From positions 4,137,204-4,201,203 of the forward strand of contig JADJPZ010000004.1 of the NCBI GenBank assembly GCA_016713025.1: DNA of 64,000 nucleotides, in the 5' to 3' direction. This stretch comes from Saprospiraceae bacterium. GTDB lineage: Bacteria > Bacteroidota > Bacteroidia > Chitinophagales > Saprospiraceae. The position numbers and the translations under genes are program-made. Positions 37,213-45,442 of the stretch are shown here, in pieces. The notes beneath the pieces are model-generated. The model had not been told where the DNA came from and did no database searches. It worked only from the letters and a program-made list of their open reading frames with translations. Position 1 is the stretch's first letter. The number at the start of each line of letters is the position of its first letter.

Positions 37213-40200
37213 ATGGGTTTTAATAAATTTTTTGTAAAAAATTGGCAGTTTACTTTGGTCATTTTTACGGCCGTTATGGTATTGGGTATTAATGCACTTT
37301 TTAATATGCCTAGAGCCGAAGATCCTCCTTTTGGTGCACCGATATTTTCTATTGTAATAGTGTATCCGGGTACCAATCCTGCAGATATGGAAAAACTCGT
37401 AGCAGACCCGATAGAAGAAGAGTTGTATCAATTGGCCGACATTAAAAAAATCAACACCACAATTAATGACGGTCTTGTAGTCATGCTAGCTGAGTTTAAT
37501 TTCGGAGTCGATGTAGAATCCAAAAACAATGATGTCATCAGAGAAATCAATAAAATACGACCCGAATTACCAGAAGGTATCATTCGTTTTGATATCAAAA
37601 AGGCTGCATCGAGTGACGTCGTCATATTACAATCTGCCTTAGTTTCTGATACTGCCTCTATGGAGCTGATGAAAGATCTTGCACAAAATCTCGAAAAAGA
37701 TATAGAACGTATTAAGGACATCAAATGGGCAGAAATTCAAGCTTCACCAGAAAAGGAGATACACCTAGACTTGGATTTAGATAGAATGGCAGCAATGAAA
37801 TTAGGCTTAAATCAAGTCATAGGGCTGATCCAAGCTAACAATATCAACATACCTGGTGGTGACATTGATCTAGGTCAAAAAAAGTATAACATCAAAACCA
37901 CCTCTGAATACAAGACCATTGATGACATTAAATCTACTATCGTACAAGTTACTCCTCAGGGTAAGACAGTCACTTTGGGCCAGATAGCAACCATTTACTA
38001 TACCGAAGAGACAACTGACCATATCGCTAGGCACAATAGCCGCCGAGCCATTTGGATAAACTCAGCTATGAAGGACAAAAAAAACATTATTTCTGTTCGC
38101 AAAGAGTTAGAAACAGTTCTTTCTGCATTCAAAGAGAAATTGCCAAAAGGAATCACTTTAGAAAACGCTTTTGATCAGGAAAAAGGAGTAAGATACCGAT
38201 TGTCCGGCCTTGGAAGAGATTTTGCCATAGCCATATTCTTGGTATTATTGACCTTGCTGCCATTGGGTACAAGAGCATCTATTGTGGTGATGATTTCTAT
38301 TCCATTGTCATTGAGCATTGGTCTGTTTATGTTGGATTTACTAGGATATACGCTCAATCAATTGAGTATAGTAGGTATGGTAGTTGCCTTGGGATTGCTA
38401 GTAGATGATAGTATCGTAGTGGTAGAAAACATAGAGCGATATATGCGCAAAGGCATCTCTGCGCGTGAAGCCGCTGTTTCTGCTACCAATCACATTATGG
38501 TAGCGATTTTGGGTTGTACTGCTACCTTGATTTTGGCTTTTTTACCATTGGCCAATCTTCCTGAAGGCTCAGGTGATTTTATACGACCCTTGCCCATGGC
38601 TGTCATGCTGACGGTAATCGCATCACTTTTTGTATCTGTTACGATCATTCCATTTTTATCATCCATCTTACTCAAATCCCACGAAAATGCTGCCAGTGGT
38701 GATGGAAATTTTTTCTTTAATGCATTAAAAAAATATGTAAATAATCCTTATCAAAGACTATTGGAATGGTGTATGTCTCATAAACTGGTTACCTTAGTCT
38801 TTGCAGCTGCTATTTTTATGATGTCGTTATTACTGATACCTGTATTGGGTTTTAGCTTATTTCCAGAATCAGAAAAACCCATTATCACTATCGATATCGA
38901 AACCGAACCAGGATCTAATCTTACCCACACAGACAAAGTTGTCCGTAAGGTAGAGCAAAAGCTTTTGACATTTACAGAAATAGATCACATCAGTGCCAAT
39001 GCTGGCAAGGGTAACCCAAGAATATACTACAATGAGTTTCAACGACAAAACTCTGCCAATTTCGGTCAAATCATTGTCTATCTCAACGAAAAAACTAAAG
39101 TGCCGGATATTATCAGATTTGCAGACAAAGCCAGAAGTGCTCTTGCCAGTTTTCCAGGTGTAAAGATCGAAGTCAAAAGGTTTCAGCAAGGTCCACCAAT
39201 ATCCGCTCCTATCGAAATGAGGATCATGGGCAATAATCTGGATACTTTAGACATCCTAAGTACTAAAGTGGAGAAGCTAATGAAAGAAAAGTCAGGATCC
39301 ATGTATGTGCGCAACGACTTAAAATATGTAAAATCAGATATCGTTGTAGATGTAGATAGAGAGAAAGCAGGCCTTTACGGAATCAGTAGTGCAGAGATAG
39401 CTAAGACTGTAAGGCTTGCCATAGTAGGACTGCAGATAGGTGAAATCAGCAATTCCGAAGGCGATGAATTCAAAATGAAAATTTCTCTATCCCAAAATAC
39501 TGAAAATGCCCTTCAAATGTTTGATAAGGTTTTTGTCACATCTATGAGCGGTTCACTTATACCTTTAAAAAGCATGGCATCAATTTCTTTAAGACCATCA
39601 GCATCTATCATCAGACATTTCAATAAAGAAAGATATGCACTGGTCAGTTGTTTTGTGCAAAATGGGGTTAATGTAAGCAAGCTTACAGACGAGATATTAG
39701 ATGATATTAATAATGAGGTGACCATGTCTGAAGGTTATAGAGTGGTCGCTGCTGGAGAGCGTGAATCACAACAAGAGTCTTTCGGAGGCCTAGGTACCAT
39801 CATTATTCTTACTGTATTTGGTTTACTGGCCATACTAATACTGGAGTTCCGTACCTTCAAGTCGACTATTATAGTCTTAAGTGTGATTCCTATGGGTATC
39901 ATCGGGGCATTAGTAGCTTTGTACATAGCAGGTGAGTCTATGTCATTTGTAGCCACAGTAGGTATTATAGCATTGGTAGGTATCGAAATCAAAAACTCCA
40001 TTCTTATGGTAGATTATACTAATGGTCTCCGCGAACAGGGTATGAACCTTTACGAAGCTGTAATGGATGGTGCCGAAACTAGATTTTTACCTATTTTACT
40101 GACTTCAATGACAGCTATAGGTGGCTTGACACCTTTAGTTCTCGAAAGCTCACCTCTTATCAGCCCATTAGCCATAGTTTTGATAGGTGGATTGATCAGT

Positions 40201-40269
40201 AGTACTCTGTTGAGTCGATTGGTGACACCTGTATTGTATTATTTGATACCGCCTGAGATAAAGATGTAA
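37213..40269 (+). CDS. RND-family efflux pump (AcrB/MMPL type inner-membrane transporter)
   Basis: Proton-driven inner-membrane pump of 1018 residues. Twelve membrane helices and two large periplasmic loops are visible: the N-terminal helix NWQFTLVIFTAVMVLGINAL, the TM2-6 bundle with GMVVALGLLVDDSIVVVENI (proton-relay Asp pair), and the second-half bundle with VGIIALVGIEIKNSILMVDY. The short, AEDPPFGAP-type N-terminal motif resembles the Bacteroidota HAE1 pumps for drugs or bile-like amphiphiles. The substrate is not evident. It is the last gene of the TetR-controlled operon; the 128-base gap before it contains tandem repeats. Confidence 0.93.
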   Translation: MGFNKFFVKNWQFTLVIFTAVMVLGINALFNMPRAEDPPFGAPIFSIVIVYPGTNPADMEKLVADPIEEELYQLADIKKINTTINDGLVVMLAEFNFGVDVESKNNDVIREINKIRPELPEGIIRFDIKKAASSDVVILQSALVSDTASMELMKDLAQNLEKDIERIKDIKWAEIQASPEKEIHLDLDLDRMAAMKLGLNQVIGLIQANNINIPGGDIDLGQKKYNIKTTSEYKTIDDIKSTIVQVTPQGKTVTLGQIATIYYTEETTDHIARHNSRRAIWINSAMKDKKNIISVRKELETVLSAFKEKLPKGITLENAFDQEKGVRYRLSGLGRDFAIAIFLVLLTLLPLGTRASIVVMISIPLSLSIGLFMLDLLGYTLNQLSIVGMVVALGLLVDDSIVVVENIERYMRKGISAREAAVSATNHIMVAILGCTATLILAFLPLANLPEGSGDFIRPLPMAVMLTVIASLFVSVTIIPFLSSILLKSHENAASGDGNFFFNALKKYVNNPYQRLLEWCMSHKLVTLVFAAAIFMMSLLLIPVLGFSLFPESEKPIITIDIETEPGSNLTHTDKVVRKVEQKLLTFTEIDHISANAGKGNPRIYYNEFQRQNSANFGQIIVYLNEKTKVPDIIRFADKARSALASFPGVKIEVKRFQQGPPISAPIEMRIMGNNLDTLDILSTKVEKLMKEKSGSMYVRNDLKYVKSDIVVDVDREKAGLYGISSAEIAKTVRLAIVGLQIGEISNSEGDEFKMKISLSQNTENALQMFDKVFVTSMSGSLIPLKSMASISLRPSASIIRHFNKERYALVSCFVQNGVNVSKLTDEILDDINNEVTMSEGYRVVAAGERESQQESFGGLGTIIILTVFGLLAILILEFRTFKSTIIVLSVIPMGIIGALVALYIAGESMSFVATVGIIALVGIEIKNSILMVDYTNGLREQGMNLYEAVMDGAETRFLPILLTSMTAIGGLTPLVLESSPLISPLAIVLIGGLISSTLLSRLVTPVLYYLIPPEIKM

Positions 40270-40383
40270 CTTAGATTTTAAAATCAATAATTATTTGGAA
40301 TTTTTTATTACATCAAATTTAAATATTTACATTTACGTCATGCTTATTTTAAAAAATTAAACATAGCTTAAATCAACAAAGAG

Positions 40384-41280
40384 ATGAGAATTATAATCTT
40401 ATTTACATTATTATTGACTCAAATGGTACTCCATGGTCAGATCACATTTTGTGGTAGTACCACCTACCCTTCACTTACTTTTTCTGAAACTGCCAGGGAA
40501 AAATCAGAAAACGACCTGGCAATAGCCAAAGCAAACTATGAAACCGATGTCAAAAATGCTGACGCCATCATATGGTATGGCAGGAGATTGGCTTACCTCG
40601 GCAGGTATGATGAAGCCATTGAGATATTTACCAAAGGAATTTTGCTGCATCCATACGATGCCCGCATGTTCAGACACAGAGGTCACAGATACCTGACCAC
40701 AAGGTGCGTGGACAAAGCTATTGCGGATTTCATCAAAGCTACCTACCTGATAAAAAATCAAAAAGACGAAGTCGAACCGGATGGTATACCCAATGCCAAA
40801 AATATACCTACCAGCACCCTACAATCCAATATATGGTACCATCTTGGGTTAGCATACTATCTCAAAAAAGATTTTAAAAATGCCGAAAAAGCGTACAGGG
40901 AATGCCTTAAAGTATCAAAAAATCCGGATATGTACGTTGCCACAGCCAACTGGTACTTTATCACCCTCAGGGAACTTAAAAAAGAAAAAACAGCTGCAAA
41001 TCTTCTGGCAACTATACACAAAAATATGGAACTAATAGAAAATGAAGGATACCTCCAGATTTTATTGCTGTACAAAGGTGGCCAGAATGCCGATGACATG
41101 TTGCAAAATCTGATAAAGGACAACAACACACTTACTAATGCCACTGCTGGTTTTGGCCTGGGGAATTACTACAGACTTAAAGGAGATAAGGCTAAAGCTA
41201 AAGAAATATTTGAGCAGGTAATTCGTGGCAGTCAATGGGGAAGTTTTGCCTATATGGCTGCGGAAATATGGGCGCATTGA
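40384..41280 (+). CDS. Secreted TPR-repeat protein
   Basis: 298 residues with an N-terminal signal (MRIIILFTLLLTQMVLHGQ). Several tetratricopeptide repeats follow: ADAIIWYGRRLAYLGRYDEA, then RMFRHRGHRYLTTRCVDKAI, IWYHLGLAYYLKKDFKNAEK and GFGLGNYYRLKGDKAKAKEI. TPR proteins are protein-protein scaffolds. No catalytic domain is present and neighbours give no clue to the partner. It is transcribed from its own region between the RND pump and a membrane acyltransferase-like gene. Confidence 0.8.
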   Translation: MRIIILFTLLLTQMVLHGQITFCGSTTYPSLTFSETAREKSENDLAIAKANYETDVKNADAIIWYGRRLAYLGRYDEAIEIFTKGILLHPYDARMFRHRGHRYLTTRCVDKAIADFIKATYLIKNQKDEVEPDGIPNAKNIPTSTLQSNIWYHLGLAYYLKKDFKNAEKAYRECLKVSKNPDMYVATANWYFITLRELKKEKTAANLLATIHKNMELIENEGYLQILLLYKGGQNADDMLQNLIKDNNTLTNATAGFGLGNYYRLKGDKAKAKEIFEQVIRGSQWGSFAYMAAEIWAH

Positions 41281-41420
41281 TTTAAAAAGAAAAAGATTTA
41301 TGCCAAAAAGAAAATTGATTTCGAATATTTATTATCATAACTAACTAATTTACAATACATTATGATATAGATTTTTCGCAGAATATTTTCTGTTCACTAT
41401 AATTTAGATAAAGACAGTTT

Positions 41421-42815
41421 ATGAATAGACGTAATGAAAGTCTTGACGCCCTCAGAGGAATAGCCATCCTGGGTATGGTATTGAGTGGTAGCATAGCCTA
41501 CAGCGATGTGATGCCTGGCTGGATGTTTCACGCACAGGTGCCTCCACCATCGTTTAAGTTTGACCCTTTAATCCCTGGAATTACCTGGGTAGATTTGGTT
41601 TTTCCATTTTTTCTGTTTTCTATGGGTGCAGCTATGCCCCTGGCACTCAACAAGTATATTCAGCAAAATTCAGGACCAATTCCTGTGATAAAATTGGCAT
41701 TCAGAAGATTTATACTGCTTACTTTTTTTGCATTGTTTTCTCATCAGATGAAGGCGTGGGTACTGGCTGAAAATCCCGGAATGACTGAACATCTCATGTC
41801 GATGGTATCATTTGGTCTTTTGTTCGCTGTTTTTTATGAATCAAAAAACCATCAGAAAATCCGTCTTTTTATCATGTCTATGGCCTTAGTAGCTTCGGTA
41901 GCTATGATGGTAATCTGGCATCAAAATTACAGGGGATTTGACCTTTACAAAAGTGATATCATCATCATGCTACTCGGCAATATGGCGCTTTTTGGAACTT
42001 TGATTTATTATTTTACTCATGACAAACCATTGCTCAGGTTGGCCATTTTGCCATTGATTTTTGCAGTGTTTGTGGCAGCCAAGGAACCTGCATCAGGTTG
42101 GGCAAAAGAGTTGTTTAACTTCAATAACATAGCAGGATATAAATTTGATTGGATGTACAGATTTTATTTTTTAAAATATCTCTTTATAGTTATCCCGGGG
42201 ACATTTGCGGGAGAGTGGATGATACGTTACAGATCAGCTCAGATGGTACTTTCGGGTCAACATAAAATATTTGTAACCTGGATTTCTTTATTGCTGATCG
42301 TGTGTAATTTGATAGGATTGTACACCAGACTACTCGAAATGAATGTTTTGATTTCAGTGATTCTTTGTGGTATTGCTCTTTTTGCCGTACATAAAGAAAA
42401 TATCACAGGTAGCACGAAGTGGTTTGTGCAGGCTGGAAGCTATGCTTTGATCCTTGGCCTTTTTCTCGAAGCGTATGAAGGGGGCATCAAAAAAGATGTG
42501 TCCACATACAGTTATTATTTTGTGACTACAGGATTATCATTTTTCTGTTTGATTTTTTTCAATCAGTTATCTGACACAAAAATATGGAAAAATCCCATTC
42601 ACTTCCTGGCACTTACCGGTAAAAATCCCATGGTCGCTTACGTAGCGGGAAATCTGTTACTGCTACCAATCTTGAGCATCACCGGTTTAAAAACCTACTG
42701 GGAGATGTTAAATCAAAACTTTTTGGCCGGTACTTTTAAAGGCATACTATTTACAGGAATTGTTGCGCTCATTACGATATTTACTGTGAAGAGGAAGTGG
42801 TTTTGGAAGACTTGA
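41421..42815 (+). CDS. DUF5009-type polytopic membrane protein (heparan-alpha-glucosaminide acetyltransferase-like)
   Basis: 464 residues with about ten membrane helices. The N-terminus NRRNESLDALRGIAILGMVL is the family mark of the acyltransferase_3/DUF1624/DUF5009 superfamily, and WVDLVFPFFLFSMGAAMPLAL follows. Related proteins (HGSNAT, NagX) move acetyl groups across the membrane to amino sugars. An active-site His is not confidently assigned. Context with a downstream DUF1684 protein and a GH3 beta-glucosidase suggests glycan use, but that is inference. Confidence 0.8.
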   Translation: MNRRNESLDALRGIAILGMVLSGSIAYSDVMPGWMFHAQVPPPSFKFDPLIPGITWVDLVFPFFLFSMGAAMPLALNKYIQQNSGPIPVIKLAFRRFILLTFFALFSHQMKAWVLAENPGMTEHLMSMVSFGLLFAVFYESKNHQKIRLFIMSMALVASVAMMVIWHQNYRGFDLYKSDIIIMLLGNMALFGTLIYYFTHDKPLLRLAILPLIFAVFVAAKEPASGWAKELFNFNNIAGYKFDWMYRFYFLKYLFIVIPGTFAGEWMIRYRSAQMVLSGQHKIFVTWISLLLIVCNLIGLYTRLLEMNVLISVILCGIALFAVHKENITGSTKWFVQAGSYALILGLFLEAYEGGIKKDVSTYSYYFVTTGLSFFCLIFFNQLSDTKIWKNPIHFLALTGKNPMVAYVAGNLLLLPILSITGLKTYWEMLNQNFLAGTFKGILFTGIVALITIFTVKRKWFWKT

Positions 42816-42863
42816 TGGGTGACATCAGACGATAAAGTATTTCTCACTATAAAAAATTAAATT

Positions 42864-43748
42864 ATGCGCTATCAAAAATATTGTGTTTTCATATGCTGTT
42901 GGTTTCAGCTTTTTGTTGCTTCAGCACAGTCTGAAGAATATCTAAAAAAATATGAGATTTGGAAAAGCGAAAGAGTACAAGAATTGAAATCTGAGCAGGG
43001 GTATTTAAACCTTGCTGGATTGTTTTGGCTGAAGGAAGGAGAAAGTACTATTGGCAGCGATAAATCCAATAAAATTCATTTTGATACAGAAAATACAGCT
43101 GGTTCTCTTGTTAAAGTAACCTTAAAAAATGGAGAAGTCTGGTATGATCCTTTGGATAGTAAAGATGTATATATCTTAAACAAACCAGCTACCAAGACAA
43201 AGCTTTATCCGGTAAATGGATCTCCTATAGTAGTCACACACCATGAGCTCAGATGGTTTATCATTCAAAGGGGAGAAGATTTCGGTATCCGGTTAAAAGA
43301 TTTTAAAGGCAAATATTTGCAAAATTTTAAAGGAATAGAATATTTTCCATTGAATCAAAATCTGATAGTGGAAGGCAGATTTGTGCCTACTCCTGGTAGA
43401 AAGATTGATATCAAGCTTGCTACAGGTCATCCATATGTACACAATTCACCAGGTAAAGTGATCTTTTTTATCGATGGCAAAGAAATGAGTTTAGATGCAA
43501 CGGGAACATTGGAAAAATTATCCTTTGTATTCGGTGATGAGACTAATAGTGATGAGACCTATGGCGGTGGAAGATTTTTAGAAGCTGATGGCCCTGATAC
43601 CAACAACAAAGTGATCATTGATTTTAACAGAGCATACAATCCTCCCTGCGCTTTTACGCCTTATGCTACCTGCCCGCTACCAACAAAAGAAAATAAACTG
43701 CTGGTATCCATCAGTGCAGGTGAAAAATTCACCGACCATGATGAGTGA
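42864..43748 (+). CDS. DUF1684 family secreted protein
   Basis: 294 residues, signal peptide up to FVASAQS. The family features are clear: KSEQGYLNLAGLFWLKEGES near the start, the GEDFGIRLKDF segment, YFPLNQNLIVEGRF, and the C-terminal cluster NRAYNPPCAFTPYATCPLP. The conserved cysteines and histidine of the C-terminal part suggest a binding or catalytic role, but DUF1684 has no settled function. It follows the membrane protein gene after 49 bases and may be in the same operon. Confidence 0.85.
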   Translation: MRYQKYCVFICCWFQLFVASAQSEEYLKKYEIWKSERVQELKSEQGYLNLAGLFWLKEGESTIGSDKSNKIHFDTENTAGSLVKVTLKNGEVWYDPLDSKDVYILNKPATKTKLYPVNGSPIVVTHHELRWFIIQRGEDFGIRLKDFKGKYLQNFKGIEYFPLNQNLIVEGRFVPTPGRKIDIKLATGHPYVHNSPGKVIFFIDGKEMSLDATGTLEKLSFVFGDETNSDETYGGGRFLEADGPDTNNKVIIDFNRAYNPPCAFTPYATCPLPTKENKLLVSISAGEKFTDHDE

Positions 43749-43866
43749 ATCGAAACCTTCCTTATCTGGATACTTAAGCCCATTTATTTTACAAATTGAG
43801 GTGAAAACCTGATGCGATATCTTGGCTTGAAAACATTACTCCTGTTTTTGAAAAAATAAGGATACA

Positions 43867-44060
43867 TTCAACTTCTTTATTAAAACTATCATATTGAACT
43901 GCTTAAAAATTTGGTTACTCGTAGTTTATATAACCAAATTCACTATTTTTCTGCTTCAATTATCATACTTTTGATCAAAATCCAGCAAAGATGCCAATAA
44001 AGTATTTTTTAATTATCAGTCTGCTCCTGGGGCAGCGATTTTCTTAATTTAGCTCAGATA
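43867..44060. repeat. Duplicated promoter/5' region of the GH3 gene, upstream copy
   Basis: About 190 bases that match 45247-45442, including the -7 box TACTTTTG (43966-43973) and the first 18 codons of the GH3 gene. Substitutions and a short insertion after TTCTT separate the copies. Confidence 0.8.
43991..44047 (+). pseudogene. 18-codon remnant of a GH3 gene start
   Basis: The ATG at 43991 begins MPIKYFLIISLLLGQRFS and then meets TAA. It is the duplicated signal-peptide start of the beta-glucosidase gene at 45377. It may still be transcribed, since the -7 box before it is intact. The rest of the 43749-44365 gap holds no other gene. Confidence 0.75.
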
Positions 44061-44365
44061 TATTCCCAATCTTAATATTTTGATGCTTTAACATCATGGT
44101 ACTTCATGATTTTAATCATTGCTCTTTTCACAAAAAAAAGTAACATTTGTATATTATTCAATTTAGAGTATGTTTAAATTTTTATTGCCTTAAAATCAAT
44201 GTGTTATAAATCTGACTTCAATCGCCTTATTTAGCTTGTTAAATTAGTTGATTTTTTTTTGCCAGAACCTTAATCTATTGATTTACAACTAAGAAGTTTT
44301 TTAAATATACTCTTAAACCTATTATTGAAAAAATACTTCATTATGGAATTTAAAAAACAAATATT

Positions 44366-45094
44366 TTGAAAACAAACTTTACACATCAGAGATCTTGGGT
44401 TGCTAATTCAGGTGCTTTATTGATTATTTGCCCATTGATCATCATCATTTTTTTAAACGGGTGTAGTATCACTAGTATGTTAGTTGGGAGTAAAATGAAA
44501 ACAAGAGGAGATATTCTGGTTTCTGGTGGAGAAATTCATAAAATAGGCAGGGATAAAAAAGTAATGATAATATTAAAAACTGCAGATACTTTACAGGGTG
44601 TTTTTAAAGGTACCGACCTTGTTCCACTTGATGAATACACAGCACTTTATCTGGAGAAATGTTCAAAGTTATTGCTTGATTTCGACATGCCTTATCCTGG
44701 AGAAGATATCAGCTTTAAAATTATTAAAAGTAACACAGCTATTCAGAGTAAAAATATAACTTACTCTTACATTTTTGAAGGTTTTGACCAGAATAAGGCA
44801 ATATTGAAAGATAATAAAAATAATATAAAAATGTGCCTATTGAATAACATAGACTCTCCAAATACAAGTTTTAGCAAGATTAATGATTTGATCGTATCCG
44901 GAGAAATTCCTACAAGGACAATTTTAATCATTGAAACGCTACAAGGGTTGCAAAAGATAAATACATTTGACATTCAGTATATCAAATTTCAAGATCCAAA
45001 AAACTATTCACAAAGGGGATTACTTATCGGACTGGGTGTAGACCTTTATTTAATTTGGTTAATATATACGTCGTTATCACAATTGACTTTGTAA
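44366..45094 (+). CDS. Lipoprotein of unknown function between two copies of the GH3 promoter region
   Basis: 242 residues from a TTG start. The N-terminal hydrophobic stretch ends in IIIFLNGCSITSML, a lipobox, so the protein is likely lipidated. A second hydrophobic segment lies at the C-terminus (GLLIGLGVDLYLIWLIYTSL), giving a possible membrane anchor. The middle has a beta-rich pattern (KKVMIILKTADTLQGVFKG) that resembles small SH3/Sm-like beta barrels, without a recognisable family. It is more AT-rich than its neighbours and sits between direct repeats, so it may have been inserted or carried by the duplication. Function unknown. Confidence 0.6.
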   Translation: MKTNFTHQRSWVANSGALLIICPLIIIIFLNGCSITSMLVGSKMKTRGDILVSGGEIHKIGRDKKVMIILKTADTLQGVFKGTDLVPLDEYTALYLEKCSKLLLDFDMPYPGEDISFKIIKSNTAIQSKNITYSYIFEGFDQNKAILKDNKNNIKMCLLNNIDSPNTSFSKINDLIVSGEIPTRTILIIETLQGLQKINTFDIQYIKFQDPKNYSQRGLLIGLGVDLYLIWLIYTSLSQLTL

Positions 45095-45246
45095 AGGCAT
45101 GAAAAAAATCGCAGGAAGTTAAATGAAATGAAAAATCGATGGGGCAGTATAATTATTGATAAATCGATATCAAACAAGAAGATATATGATTTTATTGGCT
45201 TCCCATCATACATCTACACACTATTGTGCTAAAAAATTTGAAAAAG

Positions 45247-45442
45247 TTCAACTTCTTTTTTAAAGCTATTATACTATACTGACCTGCTAAAAATTTAGGT
45301 TACTGGCAATTTAAATAACCAAATTCGCTTCTTTTCTGCTTCAATTATCATACTTTTGATCAAAATCCAACAAAGGATGCCAATAAAGTATTTTTTAATT
45401 ATAACCCTGCTCCTGGGGCAGCGATTTTCTTCAGCTCAGATA
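45247..45442. repeat. Promoter/5' region of the GH3 gene, functional copy
   Basis: Second copy of the 43867-44060 repeat. It contains the -7 box TACTTTTG at 45351-45358 and leads into the intact beta-glucosidase gene. Confidence 0.8.
45351..45358 (+). promoter_or_regulatory. -7 box of the GH3 beta-glucosidase gene
   Basis: TACTTTTG matches TAnnTTTG, 19 bases before the ATG at 45377. The open frame's earlier TTG at 45356 falls inside this box and is therefore not the start. Confidence 0.6.

Noticed and set aside
45356..45376. TTG start for the GH3 gene
   Set aside because: It lies within the -7 box; the duplicated copy and the signal peptide support the ATG at 45377.
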